The notes below the pieces were generated by a model. The model worked only from the letters and a program-made list of their open reading frames with translations, was not told the origin of the DNA and ran no database searches. From Streptococcus cristatus AS 1.3089 (GTDB lineage Bacteria; Bacillota; Bacilli; Lactobacillales; Streptococcaceae): 64,000 nt of DNA. Shown here piece by piece: positions 1 through 9,645 of the stretch; positions within the stretch are counted from its first letter, which is position 1, and every line of letters starts with the position of its first letter. Location: the NCBI RefSeq assembly GCF_000385925.1, contig NC_021175.1, positions 208,501-272,500 of the forward strand. The letters run 5' to 3'. The position numbers were made by a program, and so were the translations under genes.

Positions 1-60
1 TTTGTTCAGCAGGATTCATAGTTTTGAAAGTCATAAGTAAAAAAAGGGAAAATAAATAGT

Positions 61-1188
61 ATGAAAATTAGTAAGAAAATTTTTCATTTCCTCTTAATTT
101 GTATAGTTTTATTACCATCACTACTAGCATGTTCATCAGTAAATAATCAAAATCAAGAAAATTCAAAAACTAAAGACACTAATACTCGAATTAATAATGT
201 AGAGGAAGTTGATAAAAGTAATCTATCTTATCTAGTCTCTGAGAGCCTTGAAAATAGTAAATATCCAGTTTTAGTAGAAGATATTGCTATTCAAACAATG
301 TCACAAGAATATTATGAGGAGTTAGAATTTAATTCTCAAGAGAACATTTATTTTGGTCATACTGAAAACCAGCTACTCCAAATGTTTGATACCGCTAAAT
401 ATAGTTTTACTGTTAATTCAAATGGAGAAACAATTGTAGGATTAGATAGTGACTTGTTTACAGAAGACTATCTAACCAAAGCGATGAAGAATGTCGCAAT
501 TGGTAGTGGCGTTATCATTGTTTGTGCCTCGGTTTCTGTAGTTTTATCAGGTGGTGCAACAACTCCAATGGCAATAATGATAGTAGCTGGGGAACTAACA
601 ACTGAGGCGGCGTTAGCATCAGTTATATCGGGTGTTGTGACAGCGGGTATTGCTAAGTTTAATGGTGAGTCGAATGAGAAAATTTTAGAAAATACAATAA
701 CTTCGGCATCTGAAGGATTTAAGTACGCAGCTCTCTTTTCAGGTGCAACAAAAGTATTAACAAGTACAGGAAAATATATTTCAACAAATATTTATCCGAA
801 AGCAAACAGTTTCTTAACCCAGAAACAGGCAATTAAAGAAGGCGGTACTTATCGTGAATTGTTTTCTAAGTTTAAAGGAAATTTAAAAGATAACAAATTA
901 CAAATTCATCATGTTCCTGCTAATGCATCTAGTTCGGAGACTGTTATGAGTCGATTGGATGGTCCGAGTATCTTAATGACAGAAAAAGATCATGCCTTGA
1001 CAGCTAGTTATGGAAGTTCACTAAGCGCACAAAGTTATCGAGCTAAACAAGCTAAGTATATTGAAGAGGGGAATTGGAAAAAAGCTTTTGAGATGGATGT
1101 TAATGATATCCGATCCAAATTTGGAGAAAAATATGACGAAGCGTTGAAAGCAGCAGAGAGAGCTGCAAGAGAGAAGAAACTTTGGTAG
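61..1188 (+). CDS. surface lipoprotein with toxin-like C-terminal domain
   Basis: A 375-residue protein with a lipoprotein signal peptide: a basic N-terminus, a hydrophobic stretch and the lipobox L-L-A-C ending at Cys24, so it should be lipid-anchored outside the membrane. Residues about 140-200 are Gly/Ala-rich and hydrophobic, like the pre-toxin or translocation parts of polymorphic toxins. The last ~100 residues hold a His-His pair (H283-H284), a G-P-S-I segment and a D-H pair (D310-H311), a pattern resembling C-terminal nuclease domains of Gram-positive polymorphic toxins; this assignment comes from memory of the family and was not searched. The gene is clearly more AT-rich than spxB next door, suggesting acquisition. 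No immunity-sized ORF follows it. Function is unproven. Confidence 0.7.
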   Translation: MKISKKIFHFLLICIVLLPSLLACSSVNNQNQENSKTKDTNTRINNVEEVDKSNLSYLVSESLENSKYPVLVEDIAIQTMSQEYYEELEFNSQENIYFGHTENQLLQMFDTAKYSFTVNSNGETIVGLDSDLFTEDYLTKAMKNVAIGSGVIIVCASVSVVLSGGATTPMAIMIVAGELTTEAALASVISGVVTAGIAKFNGESNEKILENTITSASEGFKYAALFSGATKVLTSTGKYISTNIYPKANSFLTQKQAIKEGGTYRELFSKFKGNLKDNKLQIHHVPANASSSETVMSRLDGPSILMTEKDHALTASYGSSLSAQSYRAKQAKYIEEGNWKKAFEMDVNDIRSKFGEKYDEALKAAERAAREKKLW

Positions 1189-1332
1189 TGATTTGTTTAA
1201 TAAACTATTTTTTGTAAAAGGAGACTTTAGTGTCTTTCATAAGAGGTAATAGAAACAGATTTTGATAACTAATAGGCTCTTTTTATACCATTTGTCAAGT
1301 ATATCAATGATTTTTATAGGAAAATAATAATG

Positions 1333-1366
1333 AGGTAGTAGAATTGTAGGTCTACTATCTTATTTT
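1333..1366 (+). terminator. probable intrinsic terminator of the lipoprotein gene
   Basis: A nine-pair stem (GGTAGTAGA against TCTACTATC, one G-U pair) with an 8-nt loop is followed by TTATTTT. It lies 145 bases after the lipoprotein stop codon. Confidence 0.5.
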
Positions 1367-1399
1367 CTACTCTATTCCACCAATTAATCTTGAAATTTC

Positions 1400-1431
1400 A
1401 AAACGAGTGTGACTTTTTCCACACTCGTTTT
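1400..1431. terminator. bidirectional terminator
   Basis: A perfect 12-bp stem (AAAACGAGTGTG against its complement) with an 8-nt loop has A and T runs at its two ends. It sits between the rightward lipoprotein gene and the leftward acetyltransferase, so it can serve both. Confidence 0.8.
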
Positions 1432-1459
1432 CTATATTTATTAGAGATTTTTACTTGCT

Positions 1460-1897
1460 TTAGTCTAGCCACTGGATAAAGGCCATTTTATCTTGGTGAT
1501 TGTAGCCAGCCCGTTTATAAAATTTCCAAGTGCTTTCTTTCTTGGAGCCCGTCAGTAGCATCATTTTGTAGCAATTGGCTTCGGTCGCTATTTTCTTAGC
1601 AAAATCAAGGCATTCACTAGCATAACCCTTGCCTCTAAAGTCATGATGAGTAACGACATTTTCGATCAGAGCGTAGGGACGCAGTCCTCTCGTGAGATTG
1701 GGAATGACGACACAAATACAAGAAGAAACAATCTTTCCGTCAAGTGCTTTGACAATAATATGGTGGTCTGGATCTTCTACCATCCGCTGCCAGACCTTTT
1801 GTAAGGTTGGGCTTTTTTCTGGAATGGCCGTCTCGTGCAAGGAGAGGTACAAATGGAGTAATTCATCTAGGTCGTTTGGAATGGCTTCTCTGATCAT
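1460..1897 (-). CDS. GNAT-family N-acetyltransferase
   Basis: A 145-residue single-domain protein with the GNAT fold pattern. The central stretch ENVVTHHDFRGKGYASECL gives strand beta4 and the acetyl-CoA pyrophosphate loop (R-G-K-G-Y-A), and the C-terminal KFYKRAGY is the usual beta5/alpha4 end. It should transfer an acetyl group from acetyl-CoA to a small molecule or protein amine; the substrate cannot be read from sequence. The start is supported by an AGGTGAAAAG ribosome site just upstream. It is monocistronic, facing the lipoprotein gene across a bidirectional terminator. Confidence 0.85.
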   Translation of the reverse strand: MIREAIPNDLDELLHLYLSLHETAIPEKSPTLQKVWQRMVEDPDHHIIVKALDGKIVSSCICVVIPNLTRGLRPYALIENVVTHHDFRGKGYASECLDFAKKIATEANCYKMMLLTGSKKESTWKFYKRAGYNHQDKMAFIQWLD

Positions 1898-2235
1898 CTT
1901 TTCACCTACTATTTTGGAATCTTTTCGTTTACTTAGCAGTATTATAGCATGTTTAGCCCTTACATTTCTAGCTTACTCCAAATTAAAATCTTCCACAGCT
2001 CCAAAGATGAGCGAGAGGCGCTTTCATCTTTTTTTGAAATCTATTATAAAATACATTCCAAAATTCAGAAAAATCTCATAATTGTTATGTAATAGTTCTA
2101 AAGCAATCCTGAGCATATTCTTATACAAGAGTTGGAAAAAGTGATAAATTTGTAGAGTAAGTTTATTGAAACGTTTTCATTAACCTATCTGAAAGTTTTC
2201 AATAAATAATTTAATTTTGAAGGAGAGTTATCATT
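1898..2235. other. divergent intergenic region upstream of spxB
   Basis: This region holds the acetyltransferase promoter side and the spxB leader. Apart from the two palindromes noted for spxB and the ribosome site GAAGGAGAG just before position 2236, I see no gene. A short open frame crossing it is low-complexity and overlaps the acetyltransferase antisense, so it was not called. Confidence 0.6.
2167..2179. promoter_or_regulatory. cre-like palindrome upstream of spxB
   Basis: TGAAACGTTTTCA lies 57 bases before the spxB start. It is one base shorter than the usual 14-bp CcpA site consensus. A second palindrome, TGAAAGTTTTCA, lies at 2190-2201. CcpA control of spxB is established in oral streptococci, so these are plausible CcpA sites, but binding is inferred. 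Confidence 0.5.
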
Positions 2236-4011
2236 ATGACTCAAGGGAAAATTACTGCATCAGCAGCAATGCTCAACGTATTGAAAACATGGGGCGTAGA
2301 CACAATCTACGGTATCCCATCAGGAACACTCAGCTCATTGATGGACGCTTTGGCTGAAGACAAAGATATCCGTTTCTTGCAAGTTCGCCACGAAGAAACA
2401 GGTGCTCTTGCAGCGGTTATGCAAGCTAAATTCGGTGGCTCAATCGGGGTTGCAGTAGGTTCAGGTGGTCCAGGTGCGACTCACTTGATTAACGGTGTTT
2501 ACGATGCAGCTATGGACAACACTCCATTTCTTGCTATCCTTGGATCACGTCCAGTCAACGAACTCAACATGGATGCCTTCCAAGAATTGAACCAAAACCC
2601 AATGTACAACGGTATCGCTGTTTACAACAAACGTGTAGCTTACGCTGAGCAATTGCCAAAAGTAATTGACGAAGCTTGCCGTGCTGCAGTTTCTAAAAAA
2701 GGTCCAGCTGTTGTTGAAATCCCAGTAAACTTTGGTTTCCAAGAAATCGACGAAAACTCTTACTACGGATCAGGTTCTTATGAGCGTTCATTTATCGCTC
2801 CTGCTTTGAACGAAGTTGAAATCAACAAAGCAGTTGAAATCTTGAACAATGCTGAACGCCCAGTTATCTACGCTGGTTACGGTGGTGTTAAAGCTGGTGA
2901 AGTGATTACTGAATTGTCACGTAAAATCAAAGCACCAATCATCACAACTGGTAAAAACTTTGAAGCTTTCGAATGGAACTATGAAGGGTTGACAGGTTCT
3001 GCTTACCGTGTTGGTTGGAAACCAGCCAACGAAGTGGTCTTTGAAGCAGATACCGTTCTTTTCCTTGGTTCAAACTTCCCATTTGCTGAAGTTTATGAAG
3101 CCTTCAAGAACACTGAAAAATTCATCCAAGTCGATATTGACCCTTACAAACTCGGTAAACGCCATGCTCTTGACGCGTCTATCCTTGGTGATGCAGGTCA
3201 AGCAGCACAAGCGATCCTTGATAAAGTAAACCCAGTTGAGTCTACTCCATGGTGGCGTGCAAACGTTAAGAACAACCAAAACTGGCGCGATTACATGAAC
3301 AAACTCGAAGGTAAAACTGAGGGTGAATTGCAATTGTATCAAGTTTACAATGCAATCAACAAACATGCTGATCAAGACGCTATCTATTCAATCGACGTAG
3401 GTGATACTACTCAAACATCTACTCGTCACCTTCACATGACACCTAAGAACATGTGGCGTACATCTCCACTCTTTGCGACAATGGGTATTGCCCTTCCTGG
3501 TGGTATCGCTGCTAAGAAAGACAATCCAGATCGCCAAGTATGGAACATCATGGGTGACGGTGCATTCAACATGTGCTACCCAGACGTGATTACCAACGTT
3601 CAATACGACCTTCCAGTTATCAACGTTGTCTTCTCAAATGGTAAATATGCCTTCATCAAGGACAAATACGAAGACACAAACAAACACTTGTTTGGTTGTG
3701 ACTTCCCTAATGCTGACTATGCGAAAATCGCTGAAGCGCAAGGTGCTGTTGGATTTACAGTAGACCGTATCGAAGACATCGACGCAGTCGTTGCAGAAGC
3801 TGTGAAACTCAACAAAGAAGGTAAAACTGTTGTTATCGATGCCCACATCACGCAACACCGTCCACTTCCAGTAGAAGTACTTGAATTGGATCCAAAACTT
3901 CACTCAGAAGAAGCTATCAAAGCCTTCAAGGAAAAATACGAAGCAGAAGAACTCGTACCATTCCGCCTCTTCTTGGAAGAAGAAGGTTTGCAATCACGCG
4001 CAATTAAATAA
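2236..4011 (+). CDS. spxB: pyruvate oxidase
   Basis: A 591-residue thiamine-diphosphate enzyme converting pyruvate, phosphate and O2 to acetyl phosphate, CO2 and H2O2. In oral streptococci this is the main source of the peroxide used against competitors. The N-terminal pyrimidine-binding domain carries the catalytic Glu in the [10 protein letters not shown] segment. The middle domain is the FAD domain, and the C-terminal PP domain has the G440-D-G motif followed by the Asn-containing cofactor loop. Length matches the family. The start follows GAAGGAGAG. Codon use is strongly optimised, as expected for a highly expressed gene. Two cre-like palindromes lie upstream and an intrinsic terminator downstream, so it is a single-gene unit. 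Confidence 0.96.
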   Translation: MTQGKITASAAMLNVLKTWGVDTIYGIPSGTLSSLMDALAEDKDIRFLQVRHEETGALAAVMQAKFGGSIGVAVGSGGPGATHLINGVYDAAMDNTPFLAILGSRPVNELNMDAFQELNQNPMYNGIAVYNKRVAYAEQLPKVIDEACRAAVSKKGPAVVEIPVNFGFQEIDENSYYGSGSYERSFIAPALNEVEINKAVEILNNAERPVIYAGYGGVKAGEVITELSRKIKAPIITTGKNFEAFEWNYEGLTGSAYRVGWKPANEVVFEADTVLFLGSNFPFAEVYEAFKNTEKFIQVDIDPYKLGKRHALDASILGDAGQAAQAILDKVNPVESTPWWRANVKNNQNWRDYMNKLEGKTEGELQLYQVYNAINKHADQDAIYSIDVGDTTQTSTRHLHMTPKNMWRTSPLFATMGIALPGGIAAKKDNPDRQVWNIMGDGAFNMCYPDVITNVQYDLPVINVVFSNGKYAFIKDKYEDTNKHLFGCDFPNADYAKIAEAQGAVGFTVDRIEDIDAVVAEAVKLNKEGKTVVIDAHITQHRPLPVEVLELDPKLHSEEAIKAFKEKYEAEELVPFRLFLEEEGLQSRAIK

Positions 4012-5756
<1,745 letters not shown>

Positions 5757-5763
5757 CATCAAG

Positions 5764-5938
5764 GAGGCTGGGACAAAAGTCCTAGCCTCTCAATTGTCTT
5801 TGGGTTGTCGAGCAAGACGCAGTGGTTGAGTGGGCTCTACCAGGCTGATTTCATCAGCTTTTACAGCCCTACTCAACTGTGCGGAGGTGGGACGACGAAA
5901 TCGAATTCTAACGAATTACCGTTTTCTGTCCCACTCTC
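5764..5938 (+). repeat. 175-bp interspersed repeat, copy A
   Basis: Begins GAGGCTGGGAC and ends GTCCCACTCTC; these 11-base ends are imperfect inverted repeats (9 of 11 match). The first 26 bases form a hairpin with AAAA loop and the centre forms GCTGAT-TTC-ATCAGC inside a longer arm. The same unit recurs at 9472, 44284 and 63507. It sits directly after the broken glucosidase gene, where its hairpins could terminate transcription. Confidence 0.9.
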
Positions 5939-5963
5939 TTTCTTTTGTATCGTTTATATTTTA

Positions 5964-5992
5964 TTGACTTGCTGGCTCATCCTTGCTACACT
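5964..5992 (+). promoter_or_regulatory. promoter of the two-component system
   Basis: TTGACT at 5964-5969 and TACACT at 5987-5992 with a 17-base spacer; the -10 is preceded by TG-C (extended -10). It lies about 30 bases before the response regulator start. Confidence 0.7.
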
Positions 5993-6020
5993 AGTTTTAT
6001 CAAGCTATTGGAGAATGATG

Positions 6021-6701
6021 ATGGCCAAACTTTTACTAATTGAAGACAACAATGATATTCATGAGATTTTAAAAAATCTCTTTACGCAGGAGCACGTCGT
6101 ATTTTCAGCTTATTCTGGGACCGAGGGACTGCGGATTTTTGCGGAAGAAGAGATTCATCTAGTCCTGCTGGATATTATGCTACCGGGCAAAAATGGCGAT
6201 GAGGTGCTGAGGGAAATTCGCAAGACCAGTCAGGTGCCAGTGGTCATGCTGACAGCTCTGGGCGAAAAGAGTCTCGTGAGCCAGTATCTGCTGGACGGTG
6301 CGAATGACTACATTGTCAAGCCTTTTAATCTAGACGAAGTGGCAGCGCGTGTCACTGTCCAACTGCGAGGCAGTCAGCAGTCCCAGTCTAAGCCTGCTGG
6401 GGAGACCTTGATCAAAAACATTCGCCTTCTGCCAGATACCTTTGAAATTGCTTCTGGGGACCAGTCCATGCGGCTGGGGAAAAAGGAATTTCAGATCTTC
6501 CAGACCTTGCTGGCTCATCCTAAAAAGATTTTTACCAAGGAGGAGCTGTATGAGTTGGTCTGGGAGGAGACCTATCTGCCAGGCGATAATACGCTCAATG
6601 CCCATCTCAGCAATCTTCGTAAGAAATTAGCCCAGCTGGATAGTTCGACAGACTATATCGAGACCATCTGGGGTCTGGGCGTGCGGCTCAAGGAGGATTA
6701 G
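6021..6701 (+). CDS. OmpR-family response regulator
   Basis: A 226-residue regulator: receiver domain (residues 1-115) with the phospho-acceptor Asp51 in the LLDIMLPG segment, acidic pair E8-D9, and the Thr/Lys positions of the output face; then a winged-helix DNA-binding domain ending in YIETIWGLGVRL. Three ATG codons occur in a row at 6015, 6018 and 6021; 6021 is chosen because the GGAG site is correctly spaced only for it. A longer frame back to 5805 runs through the 175-bp repeat and is not credible. It is co-transcribed with the kinase two bases downstream. It faces an ABC transporter, a common arrangement for cell-envelope or peptide-antibiotic sensing, so that is its likely role (inference). 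Confidence 0.92.
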   Translation: MAKLLLIEDNNDIHEILKNLFTQEHVVFSAYSGTEGLRIFAEEEIHLVLLDIMLPGKNGDEVLREIRKTSQVPVVMLTALGEKSLVSQYLLDGANDYIVKPFNLDEVAARVTVQLRGSQQSQSKPAGETLIKNIRLLPDTFEIASGDQSMRLGKKEFQIFQTLLAHPKKIFTKEELYELVWEETYLPGDNTLNAHLSNLRKKLAQLDSSTDYIETIWGLGVRLKED

Positions 6702-6703
6702 CT

Positions 6704-7579
6704 ATGTGGTTGATTTTAGCCTTCGTGCTCATACTCTTCTTGTCAATCATGCTGGTTCGCTATCATCTGACGATTCGTAGTCTGACCAGCCAGATTCGTG
6801 ACAAACGTTGTACAGGAAGTCAGGTTCGCTTGACCTTGAGAGATCAAGCTCCTAGTCTGGTGGCTCTGACTAACGAGGTGGAGCAGCTTTTTCAGGAAAT
6901 TGATAAGATGTCCTTTGTGACCCAGCAGGAAAAGAAAACCTTGGACATGGCCATCAGCAATATTGCCCACGATATCCGAACGCCGCTGACCATTGCTAGT
7001 GGCTATACGCAACAGCTACTCAAAGACGCTGATAAGGAGCAGATGGATCAACAGCTGCAAAAGATTGCAGATAATTTAAGTATGGTATCCAGACGCTTGG
7101 AGGCTCTGATGGAATACCGTCGCTTGATGGAAGGAGCCATTCGACCGAAGTTGCAGCGAGTAGATCTATCCCAGCTGGTCACCCAGCAACTCTTTGCCTA
7201 CTATGATGCCTTTCAACGCGCAGGGATTGATTTAGAGGTGGATTTGTCTGAAAATCTGTTTCTGGAAACGGACAGTGATATCTTTGATCGAATCGTCCAG
7301 AACATGCTCAGCAATGTCCTCAAACACGGACGAGAAGCAGCCAGCATCAGTCTGAAAAATAAAGGGCAAAAGGTTATTTTCCAGGTCAAAAATAAGGTTC
7401 AGAAGCCTATTTTGCATCTGGATAAGCTAACCAATCGCTTTTATTCTGAAAATCTCTCCAGCAGTGAGGAATCGTCTGGGCTGGGCCTTTATATCACCCA
7501 GCAGCTGGTCGAAATCTTAGGTGGTGATTTGACCATGCAAGCAGAGGACGATTGGTTTGAATTGATTGTGGCTTTATAA
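6704..7579 (+). CDS. sensor histidine kinase
   Basis: A 291-residue kinase with one clear N-terminal membrane segment (residues 1-20), a linker, the H-box SNIAHDIRTPL with phospho-His89, an N-box near QNMLSNVLKHG, and a G-box SGLGLYI near the end. There is no extracellular domain of useful size, so the signal probably comes from the membrane or from a partner such as the transporter. The start is ATG just after the regulator stop, with AAGGAGG within the end of that gene. Partner of the OmpR-type regulator immediately upstream. Confidence 0.92.
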   Translation: MWLILAFVLILFLSIMLVRYHLTIRSLTSQIRDKRCTGSQVRLTLRDQAPSLVALTNEVEQLFQEIDKMSFVTQQEKKTLDMAISNIAHDIRTPLTIASGYTQQLLKDADKEQMDQQLQKIADNLSMVSRRLEALMEYRRLMEGAIRPKLQRVDLSQLVTQQLFAYYDAFQRAGIDLEVDLSENLFLETDSDIFDRIVQNMLSNVLKHGREAASISLKNKGQKVIFQVKNKVQKPILHLDKLTNRFYSENLSSSEESSGLGLYITQQLVEILGGDLTMQAEDDWFELIVAL

Positions 7580-7617
7580 AAAATAATCAGCTAGTCAGAA
7601 GATTAGCTGATTATTTG
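7580..7617. terminator. bidirectional terminator, kinase / ABC permease
   Basis: An 11-bp stem AATAATCAGCT against AGCTGATTATT around a 12-nt loop, with A and T runs on both sides. It separates the rightward kinase gene from the leftward permease gene. Confidence 0.8.
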
Positions 7618-7620
7618 GTC

Positions 7621-8385
7621 TTAGAGATCTTTTTTCTTGAAAATGAGGAGGCTGTTGCCTAGGAAGAAGACTGCTATGCCAATCGCTACCAAACTAGCTT
7701 TCACAACTACAGCAGGATCTGCAGCCATCTCTATTACAAATTGCAAGGTTAAATAGCGGAACCATTCTATATGGGGATAGAGTAAGACTGGAAGGAGGAG
7801 AAGGACGCCTCCGATAAAATAGGAAACTAAGCCAGCAGCAATAGAATGGCTGATATAAAGGACGAAAGACACAATACTAATCCAAGCGACGGTTATAATG
7901 AGCTGGACGAGAATAGTTAGTAAAAATTGGCCAAAGAAGCCTGTCGGAGCTGTCCCAATTCCATTGATAGCGCTAGCGATGATGAATGAGATGCCTAGCG
8001 AGAGGATGAATTGGAAGATGGCGACAACAAAGGAGACCAAAGTTTTAGATAGGAAGAACTCTGTCCGTGAAATACCGTGAGCGAGGCTGTTTTTATAAAG
8101 CTTACGGGACAAGTCCACACCTAATAAGAGGCATACGATAATGAGAGTGAAAAATATAACACTGTCAGAATTTCCAGAGAAATGGGCAAGAGCATTGATA
8201 CCCGTCATTTTTTCTGGTACTTGCTGAGCGACGTTTTGTCCATCCGTTGAGATGGATATGCCAAATCTGCTCGTAACCTTATAGAGGCCACTGATCAGGA
8301 TATTGGCTAGCAAAACGAACTCGGTAATCCAAAAGCCCTTGGAGTGGAAGAGACGGTAAAAGTCAGCGCGAATGGTTTGAATCAT
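7621..8385 (-). CDS. ABC-2 type transporter permease
   Basis: A 254-residue integral membrane protein with about six hydrophobic segments, the first near residues 17-36 and the last near 230-248. The segment KLYKNSLAHGISRTEFFLSK is typical of permeases in BcrA/LanF-type self-protection exporters. It overlaps the ATPase gene by four bases, so the two are translated together. The substrate is not readable; resistance to a peptide antibiotic or a bacteriocin is the usual role for this layout beside a two-component system. Confidence 0.85.
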   Translation of the reverse strand: MIQTIRADFYRLFHSKGFWITEFVLLANILISGLYKVTSRFGISISTDGQNVAQQVPEKMTGINALAHFSGNSDSVIFFTLIIVCLLLGVDLSRKLYKNSLAHGISRTEFFLSKTLVSFVVAIFQFILSLGISFIIASAINGIGTAPTGFFGQFLLTILVQLIITVAWISIVSFVLYISHSIAAGLVSYFIGGVLLLLPVLLYPHIEWFRYLTLQFVIEMAADPAVVVKASLVAIGIAVFFLGNSLLIFKKKDL

Positions 8386-9311
8386 GATAGACCTCCCTGG
8401 TTTTGATCAAGTAAATCTGTAAAGAAATTTTCGAGATTTTGCCGTGCGTAGTAGATTTCTTGAATGACTAAGTCAGCTGTGGCTAGCTCTTTTACGATAT
8501 TGTTGATGTTGTGCGAATGGGTAAAGACATGGATTTCATTTTGTGCATTGACCACCTTGATGCGGTAGCCTAATTGGTCTTGGAGCAGCTGGCTGGCTTC
8601 CTCCAAATGATCCGTTTTCAAGACGATATAATCTTCGCTTTGCTCTTCAAATTCAGCCTTGGAAATTTCCTTGATCATATGACCTCGGTCGATGATACCA
8701 AAGCGCGTAGCGACTAGATAGAGCTCGGATAGGATATGACTGGAAATAACAAAGGTCATGCCCAGCTCTTCATTAAGCTTTTGGACAAGCTGGCGAAATT
8801 CCTTGATGCCGACAGGATCTAGTCCGTTGATAGGCTCATCTAAAATCATCAGATCTGGCTTGGATAGTAGGGCGATAGCGATGCCTAAACGTTGCTTCAT
8901 CCCGAGGGAGAAGTCGCGAAATTTCTTCTTGCCTGTGTCCGTCAGGTCTACATAGTTGAGCGTTTCTTGGATGGCCTTATCGGCATTAGGAATCTGGCGC
9001 AGTTTGCAGTAGTAGCTGAGATTTTCGTAGGCGGTCAAGTGGTTGTGGGCAACGGGCGTTTCAATGACCGAGCCGACCCGCTTGAGGGCTTGTGTCCATT
9101 CGGCCTGATTGCTGGAACCAAAGAGAGACACGGTTCCGTTGCTGGCATGCATCAGCTGGGTCATGATTTTGATCAGGGTGGTTTTACCAGCCCCGTTTTT
9201 ACCGATGAGACCGTAGATATCTCCTTTTTTGATGGTTAGGTTGACATCGCTCAGAGCTTGCTGCTGGCCGAACTTTTTACTGACCCCTTGTAAAACTAAA
9301 ATATTTTCCAT
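8382..9311 (-). CDS. ABC transporter ATP-binding protein
   Basis: A 309-residue ATPase with Walker A GKNGAGKTT, signature FSLGMKQR, Walker B LMILDEP and the switch His in VISSHIL; the C-terminal ~90 residues are the extra domain seen in BcrA-like ATPases. The start at 9311 (MENILVLQ) is chosen because an AAAGGAG site precedes it at good spacing; the 22-residue longer version is basic and lacks family similarity. It energises the permease encoded downstream. Confidence 0.92.
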   Translation of the reverse strand: MENILVLQGVSKKFGQQQALSDVNLTIKKGDIYGLIGKNGAGKTTLIKIMTQLMHASNGTVSLFGSSNQAEWTQALKRVGSVIETPVAHNHLTAYENLSYYCKLRQIPNADKAIQETLNYVDLTDTGKKKFRDFSLGMKQRLGIAIALLSKPDLMILDEPINGLDPVGIKEFRQLVQKLNEELGMTFVISSHILSELYLVATRFGIIDRGHMIKEISKAEFEEQSEDYIVLKTDHLEEASQLLQDQLGYRIKVVNAQNEIHVFTHSHNINNIVKELATADLVIQEIYYARQNLENFFTDLLDQNQGGLS

Positions 9312-9643
9312 GGTTTTACTTCTCCTTTTTGATTTATTCTTGGAAATCCTTTCCTCACTATCCAGTATATCGGACACTTATTAAGTATTCATCAAGCATT
9401 TCTAAAATATTTCTAAAATCTTGAAATAGAAATTATAATTCTTGTTTAAGCGGATTGAGGCCTATAGAAAAGAGAGTGGGACAGAAATCGGTCATTCGTT
9501 AGAATTCGATTTCGTCGTCCCACCTCTGCACAGTCGAGTAGGGCTGTAAAAGCTGATGAAATCAGCGTAATGAGCCCACTCAAGCACTGCGTCTTGCTCG
9601 ACAATCCAAAGACAATTGAGAGGCCAGGACTTTTGTCCCAGCC
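9312..9643. other. intergenic region between ABC operon and pabB
   Basis: It contains the ABC operon leader with an AT-rich tandem (ATTTCTAAAAT twice near 9400) and a TATAAT in leftward orientation around 9432, without a convincing -35, and then repeat copy B. No gene was found. Confidence 0.5.
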
Positions 9644-9645
9644 TC
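9472..9645 (-). repeat. 175-bp interspersed repeat, copy B
   Basis: This is the reverse orientation of copy A, with the GAGAGTGGGAC end at left and the GCCTC end at right. It overlaps the last bases of the pabB stop codon, so the element supplies the 3' end of that transcript and probably its terminator hairpin. Confidence 0.9.

Noticed and set aside
1692..2081. Rightward open frame of 129 codons across the acetyltransferase
   Set aside because: Antisense to a clear GNAT gene, low-complexity Ser/Ile-rich translation, no ribosome site.
5764..5938. The 175-bp element as a BOX or RUP element
   Set aside because: Length and ends do not match what I recall of BOX (boxA/B/C modules) or RUP (about 107 bp); left as an unnamed repeat.
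5805..6014. N-terminal extension of the response regulator
   Set aside because: It is a translation of the 175-bp repeat; the same peptide appears next to other copies, for example at 63350-63931.
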